Source of the DNA: Crocinitomicaceae bacterium
GTDB taxonomy: Bacteria; Bacteroidota; Bacteroidia; Flavobacteriales_D; Parvicellaceae
DNA length: 41,718 bases
NCBI GenBank assembly: GCA_002723085.1
Contig: PBNK01000011.1
Location: 1-41,718 of the forward strand
Direction of reading: 5' to 3'
Every line of letters begins with the position of its first letter. The stretch's first letter is position 1. The notes below the pieces were generated by a model, which worked only from the letters and a program-made list of their open reading frames with translations, was not told the DNA's origin and ran no database searches. The position numbers were made by a program, and so were the translations under genes. Shown piece by piece: positions 8,853-17,833 of the stretch.

Positions 8853-9239
8853 ATGGTTTATTATTGTACTAATTGCTCAAAAAATAAAAACATTAGTAAA
8901 AAAACCAGCCCAGCTTATTTACTGTACAAAAGCGATAGAATAAAAACTTTACATAATAAGGCGAAAAAAAATGGAATTAACCTGTTAATACTTTCAGGAA
9001 AATATGGATTAATATATTCTGATGAATCCATAAAATATTACGATAAATTATTATTAAAAAAAGAGATAAATAATCACTCTAGATTAATTAGTCAACAATT
9101 ATCTGAAATACCTATTTCAAAAATGAAATTTTTTCATAAGTGCATTGAAAATGATAAAAATTTATCTAATTACTTAGAATGTATTTCCAAAGCCTGTAAA
9201 AGCAATAAAATTGAATTGATTTTTGAAAAAATTGATTAA
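8853..9239 (+). CDS. Small DUF6884-like protein
   Basis: This 128-residue protein begins MVYYCTNCSKNKN and has a central ILSGKYGLIYSDESIKYYD. Both resemble the CSKxK and S(A/G)KYGL signatures of DUF6884/YaaA-like proteins, whose biochemical function is not firmly known. The protein is Lys-rich and has no signal peptide or membrane segment. It starts 8 bp after the phosphatase gene and is probably co-transcribed with it. Its stop codon directly abuts the stop of the convergent CotH gene (9239/9240). The family call rests on two short motifs only. Confidence 0.7.
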   Translation: MVYYCTNCSKNKNISKKTSPAYLLYKSDRIKTLHNKAKKNGINLLILSGKYGLIYSDESIKYYDKLLLKKEINNHSRLISQQLSEIPISKMKFFHKCIENDKNLSNYLECISKACKSNKIELIFEKID

Positions 9240-12200
9240 TTATTTAACCAATATTAATTTATTAGTATAAATGCCCATTTCAGTCTCAATTTGAACATAA
9301 TAAACATCTCGAGCATATTTTTTTGTAGAAATGGGCTCATAAAATTGTCCAATAACATCATTGTACTTTTTTTCAAAAACTATTTGCCCCAAATTATTAA
9401 AAAGCGAAATTTTAATGTCTTGTGCTGAATTAATAGTAAAAACTACATTAAATGATTCTATTGCAGGATTTGGGTAAATTTCGTAAACAAAATCATCGTT
9501 TGAAAAGTATTTAATTTCAGAACTAACCACACAATTATTAGAAGAAATAACCAACTGATAGGTTCCTGAATTCACATTTAACAAAATACTATCGTTAGAA
9601 AGTAAAATGCCGTTTGAATACCATTCGTAAGTCAATTCCGTATCAACTCCTGAAACAATTGGATGCAAATCATCATCCAATTTTTCAAAATCCACTAATA
9701 TCACATCATCACATTCAATAAAATTAGCCTTAAATGAAACGTTTGAAGTCAAATCTGTAGTAATATTAGGTTGGGTTGGATTAGATGATGTAACTGCATT
9801 ATCATCCCAATGACTAAAAACATATCCACTATCAGGAATTGCTGAAATAGTTACAGGACATCCTCCTAAATAATCACCTTGCCAAGGATATACATTTGGA
9901 TTAATGGTATTAATATTGATTGAACCTGAGTTAGATGGGTTAACATTTAGATAAACAGTTTTTTTGCCATTTAAACCTAATGATTGACTTAAATGGAGTT
10001 GTGCAGTTGTTAATCGACTGCTATTATACTGAACAAAAGAATTAATGGCATTCTGCCAATTTGAAATAGAACTTATTGTTTGAGAACCAGAATTTATCCA
10101 TCTATTAATATGATCTTGCATTCCATCATACAATTGATTTTTAATTTTTAAAGCTTCATAAGAAACATTATTCGGCTGAAAAATAGTATTAACTAAATCA
10201 TTATACCTATTTGTAAATTGACATTTAAATTGTGGATTTTCCAAGACTTTATTGAAAATTTGAGAATGCCTATTCACAACACTAGGGCTTCTAGCTTTGC
10301 TCAAGTAATTTTCATAAATATTTTGTCCAAAATACCCATATGATGCATCAGTATCAAACAACATATATCTCCATTTTCCATTTGATTTTTGAGGTCTCCA
10401 TAATTTGGTATTATTTAACCCCCATTGAATGCCCATCCAATCCATATTTTGAATAAATGTTTGAATAGTAAAATAATCTATATAATTATCAATATCAAAC
10501 CTAGAATCAAATAAACCATAAAAGGAAATATCAGTTGCATTTGTAGACATTAAAAGGTTATAAGATTCAAAAAAATGATCAGTTGATCCAGCTAAAGCAG
10601 CTTCTCTACTAATTAAATCTACGCTATCTGCATCAACCCCATGATTATCTTCAATATAATGTTCATCAAATTTTTCTCTAATGCCATATATACCCCAATA
10701 ATCTCCATTTAAATAAACAATACAAGGCTCATAGGCCATCCTATCCACATTTGTTGATTTTGAAATTCTAGAAATTACTGCATCTTGAATTTTATCAGTC
10801 CAAGTGTGTTGACCACCATTTCTTAAATTTAAATTGTTAAAATCAGTAATAAATGATTTTTCAGGAATTACTGGCCAATCTATGTCCCCCGAATAAATTG
10901 ATTTAGCATCTAACCTAAAAGACCTTTGTGGTTCAGCCCTAGACCAACCGCCATGAATTTCTAAATCTACTTCAGCTTCTACCCTTTTAGTTTTGTTGGT
11001 GTCAAAATATTCTAATCTTGTATATTTTGACCAAGGTTGCCAAAAATTACTACCAAAATAAGGGTAATTTGTCGTAGCACCAGGGCCAGAAACATATATA
11101 CCAGTATTCCAATCCCATAAATTTGCATCATCAGTTATCAATGAAAAGACAGATAAGTTATGATTATCTTCATTGAAGATATAGGTTCTATCTACCACTT
11201 TACTTGGGAGCATATTAACACCACTAATAGGATATGCTTTAACACTTAAAACACTAGAATTAGAAATAGATATAGGTGCTGTAAACTGTTGATTAGAAAA
11301 TGTAGGAACATCACCGTTTTGAGTGTAGTATACCTTAGATAAACCATTAGTACTTTTATTAACCTGAATAGTAGAAGAATACCAACCAGATGGCATAGAT
11401 ATAATTGGTGGTTCTAAAATGCCAGAATAACACCAGCTGGAGTTATTAGAAGAAGCTGGTGTTGGTTGATCAAAATAACACCAATTACCAGAACCATCCG
11501 GTGAACGCCCCATAGTTAATCCATTATCGAGATTATTTGGAATACTAATACTGTCTAAAATAGTTAAGTTTGAAGAACTTAAAATAATTTTTTCACCGTA
11601 AGATAATTTAAAATTTGCATGAGTATTAATTGATGGAGGAACTAACCAACTAGGTAAACTTTGATAATTAAAATTTGATGATAAAATACCAGCAGAAAGA
11701 AAAAAGTTACTGCTCATGTCTGAAGAAGTAGTCGATGTATTGTGAACTTGAATAGCAAGAACATTATCTCCTTGAACTAAATATTGAGAAAATTCAAGTT
11801 TATTTAACAAAATACTTTCTGGAATTCCACCACTGTAGAGAACAGCTTCATGATCACTATTTGTTAATGTATTATAAACAGGATTAAGAACATCAAAATT
11901 ATTTGATCTCATTAATTCAGTTCCATTTAAATAAGCAACAAAGCCATCGTCATAATCAGCATGAAATAATAAATTTGACAAATCATTTATATCATTAATT
12001 GAAAATTTAATTCTTAAGTAAATAGAAGTTGCATTTGATGGAGTTACTGTATTATCATCATTATCTCCATAACCAAAACCACCTGAACCACTATTCCAAA
12101 ATTGATCATTAAAACTAATTTCCTTCCAATTTGAAGGAGGTTGTGAATAGCCTAACCAATAATTCCATGTATTTTGAGGTAATACTAAAGACTCCCAATG

Positions 12201-12494
12201 GTTAGGTACATCTAAAATATCATTACCAGAAGCACAAACAATTAATTTTTGATTAGGATTAATGGTTTGATTTGAAAACTTCCATTTGGATAAATTATTA
12301 ATATTATCAGATAAGTAATAATCAGAAATGTCTATAGGATTGCTACCATTATTAATAATTTCAATCCAATCTACATTATCACCAAACTCATCTGTATAGC
12401 CCTTATCAGCAGAAAATTCATTAATTTTTATCTGCGAATAAATTATATCATCAGAAAAAATTAAAAAAACAAAAAACAACAATCGGATTATCAT
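9240..12494 (-). CDS. Secreted multidomain CotH-family protein with lamin-tail, InlB-type repeat and T9SS domains
   Basis: This is a 1084-residue exported protein. In order: signal peptide (1-20); lamin tail domain (about 22-115, INEFSADKGYTDEFGDNVDW); an uncharacterised beta-rich region; a chitobiase/beta-hexosaminidase C-terminal-like domain (about 355-440, VYYTQNGDVPTFS); and a CotH domain (about 460-800). The CotH part shows DLEIHGGWSRAEPQRSFRLD, YLNGDYWGIYGIREKFDE and WRYMLFDTDASYGYFG. An InlB-type B repeat (SGYVFSHWDD), an Ig-like segment and a type A T9SS sorting domain (IYPNPAIESFNV) complete it. CotH proteins include atypical protein kinases (Bacillus spore coat); many Bacteroidota and Planctomycete homologues are secreted and of unknown substrate. 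Kinase activity here is not shown. The gene stands alone. Confidence 0.9.
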   Translation of the reverse strand: MIIRLLFFVFLIFSDDIIYSQIKINEFSADKGYTDEFGDNVDWIEIINNGSNPIDISDYYLSDNINNLSKWKFSNQTINPNQKLIVCASGNDILDVPNHWESLVLPQNTWNYWLGYSQPPSNWKEISFNDQFWNSGSGGFGYGDNDDNTVTPSNATSIYLRIKFSINDINDLSNLLFHADYDDGFVAYLNGTELMRSNNFDVLNPVYNTLTNSDHEAVLYSGGIPESILLNKLEFSQYLVQGDNVLAIQVHNTSTTSSDMSSNFFLSAGILSSNFNYQSLPSWLVPPSINTHANFKLSYGEKIILSSSNLTILDSISIPNNLDNGLTMGRSPDGSGNWCYFDQPTPASSNNSSWCYSGILEPPIISMPSGWYSSTIQVNKSTNGLSKVYYTQNGDVPTFSNQQFTAPISISNSSVLSVKAYPISGVNMLPSKVVDRTYIFNEDNHNLSVFSLITDDANLWDWNTGIYVSGPGATTNYPYFGSNFWQPWSKYTRLEYFDTNKTKRVEAEVDLEIHGGWSRAEPQRSFRLDAKSIYSGDIDWPVIPEKSFITDFNNLNLRNGGQHTWTDKIQDAVISRISKSTNVDRMAYEPCIVYLNGDYWGIYGIREKFDEHYIEDNHGVDADSVDLISREAALAGSTDHFFESYNLLMSTNATDISFYGLFDSRFDIDNYIDYFTIQTFIQNMDWMGIQWGLNNTKLWRPQKSNGKWRYMLFDTDASYGYFGQNIYENYLSKARSPSVVNRHSQIFNKVLENPQFKCQFTNRYNDLVNTIFQPNNVSYEALKIKNQLYDGMQDHINRWINSGSQTISSISNWQNAINSFVQYNSSRLTTAQLHLSQSLGLNGKKTVYLNVNPSNSGSININTINPNVYPWQGDYLGGCPVTISAIPDSGYVFSHWDDNAVTSSNPTQPNITTDLTSNVSFKANFIECDDVILVDFEKLDDDLHPIVSGVDTELTYEWYSNGILLSNDSILLNVNSGTYQLVISSNNCVVSSEIKYFSNDDFVYEIYPNPAIESFNVVFTINSAQDIKISLFNNLGQIVFEKKYNDVIGQFYEPISTKKYARDVYYVQIETEMGIYTNKLILVK

Positions 12495-12686
12495 AAATAA
12501 AAAACCAAATTAATAACTCAAATTTTGTAACAAATAAGTTTAGGATCTTAAAAATAAAGCAAAAAACAATATGTAATGAATATGATTAAACTTATATGAT
12601 TTATTAAAATAAATTAACATTTATTAAGATTATAAATTTCTTAAACAAGATTAGATATACTAAATTGAAAACATTAATTAAGACTA

Positions 12687-13004
12687 ATGTTAAAGTATTT
12701 CAACAATACATATTATTTATATTACTTATTAGTATTTTTTTCATTTTCACTTTGCATTTTACTTGTAAGTATTCCTGTAATAGATTTATGTGAAGACCAA
12801 ATAAATCAAGAGTTATTTAGCGACTTAAAAAGTGAAACCAATGGAGAGGAATGGAATAAAAAAAATGAATTAGATGAATACATAAACTGCTCTCTAAAAT
12901 TAAACCAATTTAATAAAAAATTTTATCAAAAACACTTTCAAAAAAACAACAATTTTAAAGTTCAATTTTTAGAAATTGACTCTCCACCTCCAGATTTAAT
13001 TTAA
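12687..13004 (+). CDS. Small single-span membrane protein with C-terminal LEIDSPPP tail
   Basis: This 105-residue protein has one strong hydrophobic span (about residues 8-32), followed by a charged soluble tail ending FLEIDSPPPDLI. I do not recognise a domain. The tail motif is shared with the protein at 15600-15980 (LEIDCPPPVI), although the rest of the two proteins differ. It lies 45 bp upstream of the SPFH gene on the same strand, so co-transcription is likely. The start ATG at 12687 is the first Met and gives a sensible membrane topology. Function unknown. Confidence 0.7.
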   Translation: MLKYFNNTYYLYYLLVFFSFSLCILLVSIPVIDLCEDQINQELFSDLKSETNGEEWNKKNELDEYINCSLKLNQFNKKFYQKHFQKNNNFKVQFLEIDSPPPDLI

Positions 13005-13049
13005 TTATTAACTTGAAAATAAATTATATAATTATTAAAAAATTAAATC

Positions 13050-13826
13050 ATGAAAAAATCAATTTTATATATAGGACTAATAACCTTCATCTTCTCGTCT
13101 TGTGCTGTTATAATAAGACCTGGACAAGTTGGTGTAAAACAAAGACTTGGAAAACTAACAGGCTCTCCTAAATCTCAAGGAATTATGCTTTTAAATCCAT
13201 TTACAACAACCATTGTTAAAGTTCCAACAAGAACAGTAAATAAAGAAGTTAAACTTAATCTCCCATCTAAAGAAGGGTTAAATGTTGCTTCTGAAATTTC
13301 TATATTATACCATGTAAAACCTGATAGAGCTATGAGTATAATTAATGAAGTTGGAAGAAACTATGAACAAGTTTTGATACTAAGCACCTTTAGATCTGCT
13401 TCGGCTGATGTATGTGCAAGATTTTATGCTAAAGATATGCACTCTGGGAAAAGAGCTGTAATTGAAGATGAAATCAAAAAACAAATGGCTGTACTTTTAA
13501 AAGACAGAGGTTTTGTTATTGAATCTGTTTTACTTAAAAGCATTAAACTTCCAAATGGTTTGTATGCTGCAATTGAATCCAAATTGAGAGCTGAACAACA
13601 AGCTCAACAAATGGAATTTGTTCTTCAAAGAGAGAAAAAAGAAGCAGAACGTAAGAGAATTGAAGCTGAGGGAATTAGAGATGCTCAATTAATTATCAAA
13701 GAAGGAATTTCGGAAGGTAATATTGAATGGAGAAGTTTAGAAGTTTTAAAAGAAATATCTGCTTCACCTAATGCAAAATTAATTATTACTGATGGCAAAA
13801 CACCAGTACTAATAAATGGAGAGTAA
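13050..13826 (+). CDS. SPFH/prohibitin-domain lipoprotein
   Basis: The protein has 258 residues. The N-terminus is a lipoprotein-type signal with the cleavage Cys at residue 18 (IFSS-C), followed directly by the SPFH domain (about 22-195: RPGQVGVKQRLGKL, VASEISILYHV). A charged coiled coil follows (about 185-225, QREKKEAERKRIEAEGIRDAQ). Known SPFH proteins form large membrane-associated rings or scaffolds and often modulate proteases. If the lipobox is used, this one would face the periplasm, as bacterial HflK/C largely do through a membrane anchor. The gene is followed by a strong bidirectional hairpin and faces the SulP gene. Confidence 0.88.
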   Translation: MKKSILYIGLITFIFSSCAVIIRPGQVGVKQRLGKLTGSPKSQGIMLLNPFTTTIVKVPTRTVNKEVKLNLPSKEGLNVASEISILYHVKPDRAMSIINEVGRNYEQVLILSTFRSASADVCARFYAKDMHSGKRAVIEDEIKKQMAVLLKDRGFVIESVLLKSIKLPNGLYAAIESKLRAEQQAQQMEFVLQREKKEAERKRIEAEGIRDAQLIIKEGISEGNIEWRSLEVLKEISASPNAKLIITDGKTPVLINGE

Positions 13827-13843
13827 TAGTTAATTTAATAGAT

Positions 13844-13874
13844 AAAAAAAGCCTGCGTTTGCAGGCTTTTTTTT
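13844..13874. terminator. Strong bidirectional rho-independent terminator
   Basis: The hairpin GCCTGC-GTTT-GCAGGC (13851-13866) has a 7-nt A tract before it and an 8-nt T tract after it, so it can stop transcription on both strands. It lies between the convergent SPFH and SulP genes. Confidence 0.93.
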
Positions 13875-13889
13875 GCAGGTAATTCAAAT

Positions 13890-15506
13890 TTATTTTAAAG
13901 CGTCAAATTTATCAAAACCAATCAGTTCAAGTTCTATGTTATTAGTTTTACTTGTAATATCTCTAAAATCAACTATTACTTCTTGAATTTCTTTACTCAT
14001 TGTATGACATTTTTTAGCACTCATTTTCACTTTAGCATTAGGTGGCACATTTTGAAGTAATTGCATCAAAGCACCTTTATTCAAAAATGAAACAATTTGA
14101 GAAAAAGAAATTGTAAGTTCTTTTTTACTTTCATCCCAATGATCAATAAATGCTAGTACATAATTTTTTCTTAAAATAAAGAACATTGCTAACGCGAAGC
14201 CAATTCCAACACCTTTCAATAAATCAGTCGCTAATACAGCTGAAATAGTCACAATTATAACAATTGCACCTTGAATATCAGTCTTAAACATTTCAATTAC
14301 TTTCTTTATTTTTAAAAGTTTGAAACCAAGAATGCATAATATTGCCGCTAATGATGCTGTAGGAATCATTTCTAATAATTTAGGAAATGTAAATACAGAC
14401 ACTATTAATAATATTCCATGATAGATAGCGGATAACTGAGTTTTAGCTTTTGCATTTATATTAGCCGAACTTCTCACTATTACCATTGTAATCGGCAATC
14501 CACCTATCAAACCAGATATAGCATTACCAATTCCTTGAGCTTTAAGTTCTTTGTTGGTTGGAGAAATATTTTTATCAGGATCAAGCTTATCAGTTGCTTC
14601 AACACTTAATAAAGTTTCAATACTACCAACAATAGCAATTGTGAGAGCAACTATCCAAACTTGGATATTAGCTAAATGAGAAAAATCAGGAAATCTAAAA
14701 AGATTTTTAAAATCCCAAGTTTTAACTGCTTCTGGTAAACCAACTTTTTGAGCATCTATTATTGCAAGAGACGAACCAGAATCAGTTCCGTTCAATGAAA
14801 ATAAATAAGCTAATATGCTACCAACAATTACCGCCACTAGGGAACCTGGCATATACTGAAATAATTTTCTTGATTTAAAAAACTTTAGTTCCCATAATAA
14901 CATAACTCCTAAACAAATTGTAAAAATTAGAATAGCTCCGAATGTAGGATCCATAATTGCTGATTTAGTATCTATCCAAAGCTTTGTTAATAAGTGTAAA
15001 TCTAACTTCTCTGCTTTTGAATAAGCAGCGTAAGCTAAATCATTGGAACCTTTATATCCACCAAATATAGATGGTATTTGTTTAAGCATTAGTATTAAAC
15101 CAATTGAGGCTAACATACCATTAATTACTGATGTTGGTACGAAATAACCAATTACTCCAAGTCTAAAAAGACCTAAAAGAAATTGTATAATTCCAGATAG
15201 AAAAACTGCAAGAAAGAAAATAGAAACCTGATCAGGACCTACATCACCATCTAATGTAGCAATACCGGCAACCACAATAGTAATAAGTCCAGCTGCTGGC
15301 CCACTTACTCCGAACTTAGAACCACTAAAAATGGTTACAATTATACCACCAATAATACCGGCAATTAAACCTGAAAAAGCATTAACATTTGAACCCTGAG
15401 CAATTCCAATACACAAAGGAAGGGCGACTAACCAAACAACTATAGAAGCAGGAAAATCATTCTTAAAGAATTTGGGATTAAAATTATTTTTTACTGAATT
15501 AGACAT
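13890..15506 (-). CDS. SulP-family inorganic anion transporter
   Basis: The 538 residues contain the multi-span SulP membrane domain (about 15-430), including NAFSGLIAGIIGGIIVTIFSG, FGVSGPAAGLITIVVAG and IGNAISGLIGGLPITMVIVRSSANINA. A C-terminal STAS-like domain (about 440-538) closes the protein. SulP proteins carry sulfate, bicarbonate or other anions across the inner membrane, often with Na+ or H+. In marine bacteria many are bicarbonate importers paired with carbonic anhydrase, but no carbonic anhydrase gene is next to this one, so substrate is undecided. A small LEIDCPPP membrane protein is encoded 93 bp upstream on the same strand. Confidence 0.92.
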   Translation of the reverse strand: MSNSVKNNFNPKFFKNDFPASIVVWLVALPLCIGIAQGSNVNAFSGLIAGIIGGIIVTIFSGSKFGVSGPAAGLITIVVAGIATLDGDVGPDQVSIFFLAVFLSGIIQFLLGLFRLGVIGYFVPTSVINGMLASIGLILMLKQIPSIFGGYKGSNDLAYAAYSKAEKLDLHLLTKLWIDTKSAIMDPTFGAILIFTICLGVMLLWELKFFKSRKLFQYMPGSLVAVIVGSILAYLFSLNGTDSGSSLAIIDAQKVGLPEAVKTWDFKNLFRFPDFSHLANIQVWIVALTIAIVGSIETLLSVEATDKLDPDKNISPTNKELKAQGIGNAISGLIGGLPITMVIVRSSANINAKAKTQLSAIYHGILLIVSVFTFPKLLEMIPTASLAAILCILGFKLLKIKKVIEMFKTDIQGAIVIIVTISAVLATDLLKGVGIGFALAMFFILRKNYVLAFIDHWDESKKELTISFSQIVSFLNKGALMQLLQNVPPNAKVKMSAKKCHTMSKEIQEVIVDFRDITSKTNNIELELIGFDKFDALK

Positions 15507-15599
15507 ATTTTATAAAATTATTTAATTAAATTATTGTTAAGCATATTGAAATATTTATTCATAAATAAGAATCAATATGACTTTTTTGCATAATAAAAA

Positions 15600-15980
15600 T
15601 TAAATAACTGGTGGAGGACAATCTATTTCCAAAATATAACTAGGAAAATATTTTTTTTTAGAATAATGTAAAAGTGTTGATAAATCATTTAATTCTAGAT
15701 TATATACAGAAAAATCATAAAAGTCATCTACTTCATCTACTTCATCTTCAGATTCTGAAGTTTCATTTTCTTGATCATTGTGCTCAATTTCAATGCCTTC
15801 AATTAAAGAAATATTAGAAGAATCATCATTAATAAAAACTAAATCAATAAAGTCAAACGTAAAATGAGTTATGAATATAAACAAAAAAGAAAGTAAAGTA
15901 AATTTCAATTTCTTCCCTTTTGATGATATGTTATTCTGATTTAATCTATCCAAAAGATTATTTTTGGTAAAAATAAACAA
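15600..15980 (-). CDS. Small membrane protein with acidic linker and C-terminal LEIDCPPP tail
   Basis: This 126-residue protein has a basic N-terminus and a hydrophobic span (about 25-48). A strongly acidic stretch (about 58-88; NETSESEDEVDEVDD) and the tail YILEIDCPPPVI follow. No known domain is recognised. The tail matches that of the protein at 12687-13004. It lies upstream of the SulP gene on the same strand and downstream of the nrd terminator, so it probably shares a transcript with SulP. Function unknown; an accessory role for the transporter is a guess from position. Confidence 0.72.
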   Translation of the reverse strand: MFIFTKNNLLDRLNQNNISSKGKKLKFTLLSFLFIFITHFTFDFIDLVFINDDSSNISLIEGIEIEHNDQENETSESEDEVDEVDDFYDFSVYNLELNDLSTLLHYSKKKYFPSYILEIDCPPPVI

Positions 15981-15990
15981 ATTTTAATTA

Positions 15991-16030
15991 AAAATTATAA
16001 TGTTTAAATAAGCATATGTAAACATTATAA
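15991..16030 (-). terminator. Terminator of the nrdB-nrdA operon
   Basis: A perfect 12-bp inverted repeat (TTATAATGTTTA at 15995-16006, TAAACATTATAA at 16019-16030, 12-nt loop) is followed on the minus strand by a short T run (complement of 15991-15994). It lies just past the nrdA stop. The stem is long but AT-rich. Confidence 0.65.
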
Positions 16031-16044
16031 AGATTTAAGACAAA

Positions 16045-17832
16045 CTAAGCTTCACACATTGCACAATCTTTTTTCTGTTTAAATTTTTGAGCAGCATTCA
16101 TGCTGTGTTGATAATACAACGATTTAAGCCCTAACTTCCAAGCAGTCACATAAATTTTATTGATGTCTTTAACAGGCATTTCAGGATGAACAATAATGTT
16201 AACTGATTGGCCTTGATCAATATAACTTTGTCTGTTTGCAGCTTGATATACAATATCCAACTGATCAATTTCAGAATATGTTTTAAAAACATCTTTCTCA
16301 TTATCAGATAAAAAATCTAAATGTTGAACAGAACCATCCCTATCTCTAATGCTGTGCCATACATCAATAGTATTTTTTCCTTTTTCATCTAATAATTTAA
16401 CTAAGAAAGGGTTTTTTATAGTTGTTTTAATTTTAGCAATGTCTTTTACATAAATATTAGACCATATAGGTTCAATTCCTTGAGAAACTTGTCCTAATAT
16501 AAAAGCTGAAGAAGTAGTTGGTGCAATGGCGTTTAAAGTTGCATTTCTTCTTCCATAACCTTTTAATATCTCTGGTTCTCCAAATTTACTTGCTAATTCT
16601 TCAGATGCCTTGTATGATTTTTCCTTTATTAATTTAAAGATTTCACTATTAAGGTTAAACGATTCTTGACTGTTAAATGGTAACATTTTAGACTGTAACA
16701 GTGAGTGCCATCCAAGTACACCTAAACCTAAAGACCTATTTTCTTTAGCGAAATTATAAGCCCTCTCCATAAATAAAAAGGTTTGGTTATCGTCTCTATC
16801 ATTTGAATCTCTATAAAACTCTAATTTTTCAAGAAACTCTGTAATAATGGCATCTAAAAAGTAAACCATAGTTTCTACAGCATCCGTATCTTTCCATTTA
16901 TCATAATGCAACACATTTAAAGAAGATAGACAACACACAAAAGACCATTTATCATTTGAAGGAAGCATAATTTCTGTACATAAGTTACTTGCATTTATTT
17001 TATATTCCTTGTCTTTATATACATCAGCAGCACCATTGTTTGCTTTATCTTTAAAAAAGATATAAGGATAACCCATCTCCCCTCTTCTCTGTAATACTTT
17101 TGCCCAAATGCTTCTTTTTTCTTGATCACCATCAACCATTTCTTTCATCCATTTATCAGTAACAGTAACCCCATGAGTAAGCTCTTGAATAGGATTTCCT
17201 TCTGTTCCAATATCTAAAAATTCTAAAATATCTTGATGTTCTATAGGCAAATAAGGAGAAAACCTTCCTCTTCTCACAGAACCTTGGCTGACCACATCAA
17301 CCATGGTTTCAAAAAGCTGCATAATGTGAACTGAACCTGACGCCTCACCATTATTTTTAACAGAAGAACCTCTATGTCTAATGTTTCCAAAATATCCAGA
17401 TGTTCCACCTCCGAGTTTAGACATCATACCTACCTCGGATTGTGTATATAGAATATTACCCATATCATCAGCGATATTTGAACCAAAACAACTTATTGGC
17501 AATCCCCTTTCCTTACCAAAGTTTGACCAAACAGGTGAAGACAAAGAAAAATAACCCAATGACATGTAATTATAAAACTTTTCAGCATAACCTTCTATTC
17601 CAAGAATTTGTTCTGCACGAGTTGCAATTTCTTTTATACGTGTTTCAGGTTTCACACCATCTGTTAAATAACCAGCTGCTAAAAAGTTACGGCTATGCTC
17701 AGTTAGCCATTCAAAATTATGACTGTATTTTTGATCTTTAAGCATCGCTTTTCTAGCGTTAAGCATTTGCTCTCTGTTGTGCATTTCTTCATGTTTTGCA
17801 CTTATATCTTGACTAGTAATTATTTTATCCAT
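16045..17832 (-). CDS. nrdA: Class I ribonucleotide reductase catalytic (alpha) subunit, lacking an N-terminal ATP-cone
   Basis: The 595-residue protein reduces ribonucleotides to deoxyribonucleotides in the cytoplasm. Visible catalytic features are: Cys115 in LPISCFGSN and Cys300/Cys301 in FVCCLSSLN (active-site disulfide pair); the NLCTE motif with Asn283, thiyl-radical Cys285 and Glu287; the LYYQ tyrosine pair of the radical path near residue 578; and a C-terminal CAMC (Cys590, Cys593) for re-reduction. The protein starts almost directly with the R1 core and has no ATP-cone, which explains the short length. The gene begins 1 bp after nrdB, in one operon with it. Confidence 0.95.
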   Translation of the reverse strand: MDKIITSQDISAKHEEMHNREQMLNARKAMLKDQKYSHNFEWLTEHSRNFLAAGYLTDGVKPETRIKEIATRAEQILGIEGYAEKFYNYMSLGYFSLSSPVWSNFGKERGLPISCFGSNIADDMGNILYTQSEVGMMSKLGGGTSGYFGNIRHRGSSVKNNGEASGSVHIMQLFETMVDVVSQGSVRRGRFSPYLPIEHQDILEFLDIGTEGNPIQELTHGVTVTDKWMKEMVDGDQEKRSIWAKVLQRRGEMGYPYIFFKDKANNGAADVYKDKEYKINASNLCTEIMLPSNDKWSFVCCLSSLNVLHYDKWKDTDAVETMVYFLDAIITEFLEKLEFYRDSNDRDDNQTFLFMERAYNFAKENRSLGLGVLGWHSLLQSKMLPFNSQESFNLNSEIFKLIKEKSYKASEELASKFGEPEILKGYGRRNATLNAIAPTTSSAFILGQVSQGIEPIWSNIYVKDIAKIKTTIKNPFLVKLLDEKGKNTIDVWHSIRDRDGSVQHLDFLSDNEKDVFKTYSEIDQLDIVYQAANRQSYIDQGQSVNIIVHPEMPVKDINKIYVTAWKLGLKSLYYQHSMNAAQKFKQKKDCAMCEA

Positions 17833-17833
17833 A

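Noticed and set aside
13890-15506. SulP as a proven bicarbonate importer
   Set aside because: No carbonic anhydrase gene is adjacent and the substrate cannot be read from the sequence.
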